Assembly (NCBI GenBank): GCA_946482495.1
Contig: CAMLRV010000067.1
Span: 1-10,512 of the forward strand
Length of the DNA: 10,512 nt
Origin: an uncultured Flavobacteriia bacterium
GTDB lineage: Bacteria > Bacteroidota > Bacteroidia > Flavobacteriales > Flavobacteriaceae
Reading direction: 5' to 3'
In this document: piece after piece, positions 6,712 through 10,512 of the stretch
Layout of the letters: every line of letters begins with the position of its first letter
Position numbering within the stretch: position 1 is the first letter of the stretch
Position numbers and translations under genes: made by a program
Notes under the pieces: generated by a model
The model's database searches: none
Told to the model about the DNA's origin: nothing
Seen by the model: the letters and a program-made list of their open reading frames with translations, nothing else

Positions 6712-7310
6712 ATGGCATCATGAACTTGAACAGGTTTGTTGTCATTCCATAAAGTCATAATATCTGTTGCAGCACTGGCGCCACTTCCAGCTGCAATGAC
6801 AAGCTGACTCCTGTGTCCGGCCAACGTGCCAATAGCATAGATGCCATCGGTAACCAAATGGTCATTATTTTCTAACTGAATTCGGTTTTTCTCTGGTGCT
6901 GCTTTTTTATGAGGAATAATGTATTGTTCTAGGCCTTCAATTGTAAACGGATTTCCAGCGCCAATTCCAATCACTACATTTTTTGATTGATAGGTATTTT
7001 TGTTTGAAGTAATGGTGAAATTTCCAGCTTCACCTTCAATTTTTAAGACTTTTTCTTCTAGAATTTGAATAATATGAGGATAACTGTTTGATAAATGCGT
7101 TAAACTTTCATCTAAAAGTTCTATGCCCAATTTTCCAGCGTAAATTCCGTAAGCATTATTGAAAACTGCTCTTTGTAATGAAGAATTTTTTTGATGTGCG
7201 ATAATGCCAATTTTTTTATCCAACATAAAAGACTTCTCTTTTGCTGAACCAAAAAGTAAAGCTGCCGAAACTCCGGAAACGCCACCACCAATAATTATAA
7301 CGTCAAACAT
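6702..7310 (-). CDS. Half-size FAD-dependent oxidoreductase, thioredoxin-reductase-like
   Basis: A 202-residue protein with the N-terminal FAD dinucleotide-binding motif (DVIIIGGGVSG, residues 3-13), the mid-protein strand NVVIGIGAG at 111-119, and the C-terminal FAD-contact segment DGIYAIGTLAGHRSQ at 155-169 followed by the AAGSGASAA helix. This is the FAD half of a thioredoxin reductase (about 310 residues). The NADPH-binding domain and its CxxC redox pair, normally inserted between these blocks, are entirely absent. The aspartate of the usual GD motif is replaced by Thr162. The reading frame is clean, so this looks like a genuine compact family rather than a pseudogene. The electron donor and acceptor are unknown. 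The gene follows the 64-residue membrane protein gene with only 1 base between them. Confidence 0.75.
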   Translation of the reverse strand: MFDVIIIGGGVSGVSAALLFGSAKEKSFMLDKKIGIIAHQKNSSLQRAVFNNAYGIYAGKLGIELLDESLTHLSNSYPHIIQILEEKVLKIEGEAGNFTITSNKNTYQSKNVVIGIGAGNPFTIEGLEQYIIPHKKAAPEKNRIQLENNDHLVTDGIYAIGTLAGHRSQLVIAAGSGASAATDIMTLWNDNKPVQVHDAIKE

Positions 7311-7311
7311 A

Positions 7312-7506
7312 TTATTTCGATTGTTCTACCACTTTTCTAGCCACTGCGAAAACAGTTACCAAAACAATCGCACATAAAGAAGCTACAATTCCAGTAATGG
7401 CAATGGTGCTTTCTCCTTCAAAAGGTCTTTCTAAACTAACTTTTGTGATATTAATAACAACCGTAATTAATGATAATGCGATAATAATGTAATTAAAAAT
7501 TTTCAT
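7312..7506 (-). CDS. Small two-helix membrane protein, unknown function
   Basis: A 64-residue protein with two predicted transmembrane helices (about residues 5-25 and 35-57), a short polar linker (ERPFEGEST) between them, and a basic C-terminus (RKVVEQSK) suggesting cytoplasmic ends. It has no motif I recognise. It is kept as real because its frame ends 1 base before the ATG of the FAD oxidoreductase gene, its start ATG is clean, and its composition is typical of a small hydrophobic protein. Co-transcription with the oxidoreductase is likely, and a physical partnership (membrane anchor for the flavoprotein) is possible but unproven. No good TAnnTTTG box is visible on this strand in the 101 bases upstream. 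Confidence 0.65.
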   Translation of the reverse strand: MKIFNYIIIALSLITVVINITKVSLERPFEGESTIAITGIVASLCAIVLVTVFAVARKVVEQSK

Positions 7507-7537
7507 TTTATTTTTTATTTTATGTTGTCTGAATGTT

Positions 7538-7558
7538 GCACTGAACCTGTCGAAGTGC
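7538..7558. repeat. REP-like intergenic hairpin
   Basis: In the 101-base gap (7507-7607) between marC and the small membrane protein gene, GCACT at 7538-7542 pairs with AGTGC at 7554-7558 around CTGTCGA-containing sequence. From memory, the core CTGAACCTGTCGAAGTG resembles a widespread intergenic string (CTGAGC/ACTTGTCGAAG-type) present in many copies in Bacteroidota and other genomes. A single degenerate copy is seen here. The rest of the gap holds nothing else I can name. Confidence 0.5.
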
Positions 7559-7607
7559 TTTCAAAATAACAGTTTTTAATTCTTTAATTTAAATAAATAC
7601 TCAACGA

Positions 7608-8183
7608 TTAAACAAATAATCCTTTTACATTGGCAGCAAATAATTTTATAGAAATCGCTAATAAAATTACCCCAAACACTTTTCGGATAATTCCTAATCC
7701 ATTTACACCTAATAATTTTTCAATTTTACCTGACGACTTTAAAACGCCATAAATCAAAACTACATTGATTATTATGGCAATAATAATATTGACTTTGTCA
7801 TAAGCCGCACGTAAGGATAATAAAGTGGTCATGGTTCCAGCTCCAGCAATCAATGGAAAAGCAATTGGAACAATAGAAGCGGTTGTTGGGTTGTCTTCCT
7901 TGTACAACCGAACGCCTAATATCATTTCTAAGGCTAAGAAAAACAATACAAATGAACCAGCCACCGCAAAAGAATTAGCGTCAATTCCTATTAATTTTAA
8001 AATTTCTTCACCTACAAATAAAAAGGCAATCATAATAACTGCTGAAACAATCGTAGCTTTTTCCGATTGAATGTGTCCAATTTTGCTTCGTAAATCAACA
8101 ATAATAGGAATACTTCCTAAAATATCAATCACGGCAAATAAAATCATTGAGATGGTAAAAACTTCTTTCCAGTCGATAGTCAT
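7608..8183 (-). CDS. MarC family integral membrane protein
   Basis: With the start at 8183 the protein is 191 residues, close to the usual MarC/YhgN length of about 200, and has about six transmembrane helices. Family-like features are the N-terminal segment after MTIDWKEVF, the D-x-x-G-S-I-P string (IDILGSIPI) in helix 1, and the PIAFPLIAGAGTMTTLLSL segment near the middle. MarC proteins were once linked to multiple antibiotic resistance, but that link was not upheld and the transported substrate is unknown. The frame is open 17 codons further to an ATG at 8234. I prefer 8183 because a TATATTTG promoter box lies between the two starts and the extra segment is not part of the family. It is transcribed away from the DUF3109 gene. 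Confidence 0.85.
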   Translation of the reverse strand: MTIDWKEVFTISMILFAVIDILGSIPIIVDLRSKIGHIQSEKATIVSAVIMIAFLFVGEEILKLIGIDANSFAVAGSFVLFFLALEMILGVRLYKEDNPTTASIVPIAFPLIAGAGTMTTLLSLRAAYDKVNIIIAIIINVVLIYGVLKSSGKIEKLLGVNGLGIIRKVFGVILLAISIKLFAANVKGLFV

Positions 8184-8206
8184 ATTTCTAGCTGTAAATA
8201 TTTTTG

Positions 8207-8214
8207 CAAATATA
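8207..8214 (-). promoter_or_regulatory. Candidate -7 box for marC
   Basis: On the - strand this reads TATATTTG, an exact TAnnTTTG match 23 bases before the ATG at 8183, giving a leader of about 17 bases. No TTG is seen at the expected -33 distance. It lies inside the longer in-frame extension of marC, supporting the shorter protein. Confidence 0.45.
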
Positions 8215-8282
8215 AAAATATTAAGTGGATACATGGTTTGATTTAACGTAACATTATTATTTTACATGCTATTATTAAAAAA

Positions 8283-8317
8283 ACTTCTCACTTCTCATTT
8301 CCAACTTCTAACTTTAA
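8283..8317 (+). repeat. Degenerate 7-bp tandem repeat, five units
   Basis: Five consecutive 7-base units start at 8283, 8290, 8297, 8304 and 8311 with consensus ACTTCTA. Units 1 and 2 are identical (ACTTCTC), units 3-5 are increasingly diverged. The array ends 2 bases before the -7 box of the DUF3109 gene, so it takes the place of the -33 region. Confidence 0.6.
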
Positions 8318-8319
8318 AG

Positions 8320-8327
8320 TATCTTTG
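8320..8327 (+). promoter_or_regulatory. Candidate -7 box for the DUF3109 gene
   Basis: TATCTTTG fits TAnnTTTG exactly and lies 18 bases before the ATG at 8346, leaving a leader of about 12 A-rich bases. There is no TTG at the -33 distance; the heptad array occupies that position. Confidence 0.5.
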
Positions 8328-8345
8328 TGCTTTAAATAAAAAAGA

Positions 8346-8912
8346 ATGTTTCAACTTCAAAAAACAATAGTTTCCGAAGAAATTTTAGAGAATGACTTCG
8401 TGTGTAATTTATCAGCTTGCAAAGGTGCGTGTTGTGTAGATGGTGATGCGGGTGCGCCTTTAACACAAGAGGAAACTCAAATTTTAGCAAATATTTTCCC
8501 GAAAGTCAAACCTTTTTTGCGAAAAGAAGGTATTGAAGCTATTGAAGCTCAAGGAACCCATGTGGTTGGTGCTGATGGCGATTTAGAAACGACTTTAATC
8601 GACGGAAAAGATTGCGCGTATGTTATTTTTGATGGGAAAACAGCACTTTGCGGAATTGAGCAAGCTTATAATCAAGGAATTGTAGACTGGAAAAAGCCAG
8701 TTTCTTGCCATTTATATCCAGTACGTGTTAAAGAATATTCCGATTTTTCAGCGGTAAATTATCATAAATGGCACATTTGTTCAGATGCTTGTGCTTTGGG
8801 TGCCGAATTGCAAGTTCCGGTTTATAAATTTGTGAAAGAAGCTTTGGTGCGAAAATTTGGAAATGAGTGGTACGAAGAATTAGAAAAAGTAGCTCAAGAT
8901 TTGAAAAAATAA
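8346..8912 (+). CDS. DUF3109 family cysteine-rich protein
   Basis: A 188-residue cytoplasmic protein of unknown role. It has nine cysteines: Cys20, Cys25, Cys29 and Cys30 in the N-terminal CNLSACKGACC block, Cys90 and Cys102 flanking a short strand pair, Cys121 in PVSCHLYPVR, and Cys145 and Cys149 near the C-terminus. The pattern C-x(4)-C-x(3)-CC followed by a late C-H-x-Y-P-x-R is typical of DUF3109 and resembles YkgJ-type zinc- or iron-chelating proteins, so metal or Fe-S cluster binding is a reasonable inference. No membrane segment or signal is seen. It is a single-gene unit with its own -7 box and a strong terminator 20 bases beyond the stop, just upstream of nrdB. Confidence 0.85.
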   Translation: MFQLQKTIVSEEILENDFVCNLSACKGACCVDGDAGAPLTQEETQILANIFPKVKPFLRKEGIEAIEAQGTHVVGADGDLETTLIDGKDCAYVIFDGKTALCGIEQAYNQGIVDWKKPVSCHLYPVRVKEYSDFSAVNYHKWHICSDACALGAELQVPVYKFVKEALVRKFGNEWYEELEKVAQDLKK

Positions 8913-8931
8913 ACCTCAAAAAAAACCTTTC

Positions 8932-8980
8932 AAAAATCGTCTTAGCAGGTGTGTTTTCAGCTAGTTAAGACGATTTTTTT
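8932..8980 (+). terminator. Rho-independent terminator after the DUF3109 gene
   Basis: A perfect 13-bp stem has arms 8932-8944 and 8966-8978 (core ATCGTCTTA/TAAGACGAT), a 21-base loop and a T-run to 8980. It isolates nrdB from upstream transcription. The A-run on the 5' side would also allow some termination on the other strand, though no gene there requires it. Confidence 0.88.
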
Positions 8981-9031
8981 ATGTCAAAACCATAAATGCA
9001 AATTGTTAAAAATCAAATAGTTATAAATAAT

Positions 9032-9138
9032 ATTTTTAACTTTACAATTATTTGAGATTGTTAAAAACTTGGTCATATTGTGAATAAGTTTGACTTTCAT
9101 ATTTCAATTCATTTGTCCATTTTTGTAAAGTTAAAAAT
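9032..9138. repeat. 16-bp perfect inverted repeat flanking the nrdB promoter
   Basis: The arm at 9032-9047 (ATTTTTAACTTTACAA) is the exact reverse complement of 9123-9138, with 75 bases between them. The predicted nrdB -7 box (9085-9092) falls inside the spacer. The left arm is therefore upstream of the promoter and the right arm in the leader. Related GTTAAAAA words also occur at 9005-9012 and 9060-9067. The arrangement suggests paired protein-binding sites, but no known operator consensus is recognised. This covers most of the 200-base gap between the DUF3109 terminator and nrdB. Confidence 0.6.
9085..9092 (+). promoter_or_regulatory. Candidate -7 box for nrdBA
   Basis: TAAGTTTG matches TAnnTTTG exactly. 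A TTG at 9058-9060 lies 24 bases upstream, just beyond the usual 17-23 spacing. Transcription would start near 9099, giving an unusually long leader of about 80 bases before the ATG at 9181. A weaker alternative, CATTTTTG at 9118-9125, overlaps the right arm of the inverted repeat. Confidence 0.45.
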
Positions 9139-9180
9139 GCAGAAAGAGAATCTAATTAATTATAAAAAAATCAAATACTT

Positions 9181-10158
9181 ATGTCAACCCTTGAGCCAAT
9201 CTTACAAGAAAACAAAAACAGATTTGTAATTTTTCCTATCAAACACCATGATATTTGGGAAAGATATAAAACTATGGAAGCTAGTTTTTGGACAGCTGAG
9301 GAAATTGATTTGCATCAAGACTTAACAGATTGGAATCATAAGTTAACCAATGATGAAAAATATTTCATTAAACACATTTTAGCATTTTTCGCAGCTTCAG
9401 ACGGAATTGTAAATGAAAACTTAGCTGAAAACTTCGTAAATGAAGTGCAATATGCTGAGGCAAAATTTTTCTATGGATTCCAAATTATGATGGAAAATAT
9501 TCATTCTGAAACGTATTCTCTTTTAATTGATACTTACGTGAAAGATGAGGCAGAAAAAACAGAATTATTTAATGCGTTAGATGTTTTTCCAGCTATCAAG
9601 AAAAAAGCAGAATGGGCATTAAAATGGATTGAATCTCCATCTTTTGCAGAGCGTTTAATTGCTTTCGCCGCAGTAGAAGGAATTTTCTTCTCTGGTGCTT
9701 TCTGTTCAATTTATTGGTTGAAAAAACGTGGTTTAATGCCAGGTTTAACTTTCTCTAACGAATTGATTTCACGTGATGAAGGTGTACACTGTGATTTCGC
9801 AGTTCATTTACATAACAATCACTTAGTAAATAAAGTGCCAACTGCAAGAATTAGAGAAATTATTGTGGATGCTTTAAATATCGAAAGAGAATTTATTACT
9901 GAATCGTTGCCAGTTTCATTAATCGGAATGAACGCTACTTTAATGACGCAATATTTAGAGTTCGTTGCAGACAGATTGTTAGTAGAATTAGGTTGCGAAA
10001 GAGAATACAATACCGCAAATCCATTCGATTTTATGGATATGATTTCATTACAAGGTAAAACGAATTTCTTTGAAAAAAGAGTTGCTGAATATCAAAAAGC
10101 AGGTGTGATGAATACCGATTCTGATGCTCAGAAAATTTCTTTTGACGCTGATTTCTAA
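9181..10158 (+). CDS. nrdB: Class Ia ribonucleotide reductase, small (R2/beta) subunit
   Basis: Builds the diiron-tyrosyl radical that drives reduction of ribonucleoside diphosphates by NrdA; cytoplasmic homodimer. All metal ligands can be placed by the family pattern: Asp74 ([10 protein letters not shown]), Glu105 and His108 (MENIHSE), Glu166 (AVEGIFFSG), and Glu200 and His203 ([10 protein letters not shown]). Tyr112 is the radical tyrosine. The C-terminal tail SFDADF fits the R2 tail that docks into R1. The 325-residue sequence is strikingly like animal R2 (for example [15 protein letters not shown] and [20 protein letters not shown] are nearly verbatim), without the animal N-terminal extension. 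It lacks the N-terminal ATP-cone found in some R2 proteins. nrdA follows after 149 bases on the same strand. No start upstream of 9181 is needed. Confidence 0.97.
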   Translation: MSTLEPILQENKNRFVIFPIKHHDIWERYKTMEASFWTAEEIDLHQDLTDWNHKLTNDEKYFIKHILAFFAASDGIVNENLAENFVNEVQYAEAKFFYGFQIMMENIHSETYSLLIDTYVKDEAEKTELFNALDVFPAIKKKAEWALKWIESPSFAERLIAFAAVEGIFFSGAFCSIYWLKKRGLMPGLTFSNELISRDEGVHCDFAVHLHNNHLVNKVPTARIREIIVDALNIEREFITESLPVSLIGMNATLMTQYLEFVADRLLVELGCEREYNTANPFDFMDMISLQGKTNFFEKRVAEYQKAGVMNTDSDAQKISFDADF

Positions 10159-10203
10159 AATATAATACAGATTTCCCCAAATTCTGAATTACTTAATCGA
10201 AAT

Positions 10204-10287
10204 CTTTTGTTATTTCAACAAAAGGCAGCCTTAATTACTGGCTAAATAATTAATACAAATAACCCGAAACAGTAAAGGGATTTACTG
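10204..10287 (+). promoter_or_regulatory. Run of three hairpins in the nrdB-nrdA intergenic leader
   Basis: Three perfect inverted repeats lie in a row: 10204-10211 with 10217-10224 (8 bp, 5-base loop), 10231-10237 with 10247-10253 (7 bp, 9-base loop), and 10270-10276 with 10281-10287 (7 bp, GGGA loop). None is followed by a T-run, so they are not ordinary terminators, and no TAnnTTTG box is present in the gap. They could set the nrdB:nrdA ratio by mRNA processing or act as a leader structure for nrdA. The function is inference. Confidence 0.45.
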
Positions 10288-10307
10288 ATTCACAAAACTA
10301 ACTAACT

Positions 10308-10512
10308 ATGTACGTAATTAAAAGAGATGGCCACAAAGAGCCAGTAAGTTTCGACAAAATCACAGACCGAATCAAGAAGCTGTGTTATGGATTAAACGAT
10401 TTAGTAGATGCTGTAAAAGTAGCTATGAGAGTTATTGAAGGTTTATACGATGGTGTAACTACTTCAGAATTAGATAACTTAGCAGCTGAAACAGCGGCTT
10501 CAATGACCATTG
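10308..10512 (+). CDS. nrdA: Class Ia ribonucleotide reductase, large (R1/alpha) subunit, 5' part only
   Basis: The first 68 codons are present and the gene runs off the window. The segment is an N-terminal ATP-cone, the allosteric domain that senses ATP/dATP and sets overall activity: [16 protein letters not shown] at residues 3-18 carries the VxKRxG nucleotide-binding signature, followed by LCYGLN at 25-30, [15 protein letters not shown] at 42-56 and LAAETAASM at 58-66. As with nrdB, the wording is close to animal RRM1 (MHVIKRDGRQE..., LCYGLN, GLYSGVTT). The catalytic core with its cysteines lies beyond the window. It is expected to be co-transcribed with nrdB across a 149-base hairpin-rich gap, and dATP feedback inhibition is implied by the cone. 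Confidence 0.95.
   Translation, partial: MYVIKRDGHKEPVSFDKITDRIKKLCYGLNDLVDAVKVAMRVIEGLYDGVTTSELDNLAAETAASMTI

Noticed and set aside
7825..8070. 81-codon + strand frame inside marC
   Set aside because: Complement of transmembrane-helix codons; no family resemblance.
8728..8919. 63-codon - strand frame over the end of the DUF3109 gene
   Set aside because: Overlaps a conserved cysteine-containing region in antisense; no independent evidence.
8981..9180. Possible replication origin or DnaA-box region because of the AT-rich repeats
   Set aside because: No TTATCCACA-like DnaA boxes are present, and no dnaA, dnaN or partition genes are nearby.
9819..10010. 63-codon - strand frame inside nrdB
   Set aside because: Antisense to one of the most conserved genes of the window.

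Overview
The window looks like ordinary chromosomal DNA of a member of the Bacteroidota, most likely a Flavobacterium or close relative in the Flavobacteriaceae. It is strongly AT-rich. Several genes are preceded by the Bacteroidota-type -7 element TAnnTTTG rather than a sigma-70 -10 box, and start codons generally lack a Shine-Dalgarno sequence. The proteins resemble flavobacterial families (KFGGASV-type aspartokinase, DUF3109 protein, eukaryote-like NrdB/NrdA). I see no phage, transposase, CRISPR, tRNA or rRNA, and no gene-free stretch longer than about 230 bases.

Layout, left to right. A strong hairpin terminator (26-69) closes the left end. Leftward genes follow: a GNAT acetyltransferase resembling spermidine/spermine N-acetyltransferase (1428-1904) and aspartokinase lysC (122-1372), probably one transcript. 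Across a divergent AT-rich region carrying a 14-bp perfect palindrome lies fructose-1,6-bisphosphatase fbp (2130-3137), closed by a textbook terminator. A rightward group then encodes a HupE/UreJ-like membrane protein (3258-3848), dCMP deaminase (3900-4331) and an S41 C-terminal processing protease (4324-5913, overlapping by 8 bp). A secreted CarboxypepD_reg-like protein (5999-6700) meets a convergent pair, a half-size FAD oxidoreductase (6702-7310) and a 64-residue membrane protein (7312-7506). The two convergent genes share a palindrome that encodes both stop codons. MarC (7608-8183) is also leftward. A DUF3109 cysteine-rich protein (8346-8912) and the ribonucleotide reductase genes nrdB (9181-10158) and nrdA (10308 onward, cut by the window end) run rightward.

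Functionally this is mostly core metabolism: aspartate-family amino acid synthesis, gluconeogenesis, and deoxynucleotide supply (dCMP deaminase plus class Ia ribonucleotide reductase). Envelope functions are also present (S41 protease, secreted beta-sandwich protein, three small membrane proteins). I did not find a convincing new multi-gene system. The least explained parts are non-coding: a 16-bp perfect inverted repeat whose arms flank the predicted nrdB promoter, a run of hairpins between nrdB and nrdA, and a degenerate 7-bp tandem repeat upstream of the DUF3109 gene. The least explained protein is the truncated TrxR-like flavoprotein coupled to a tiny two-helix membrane protein.
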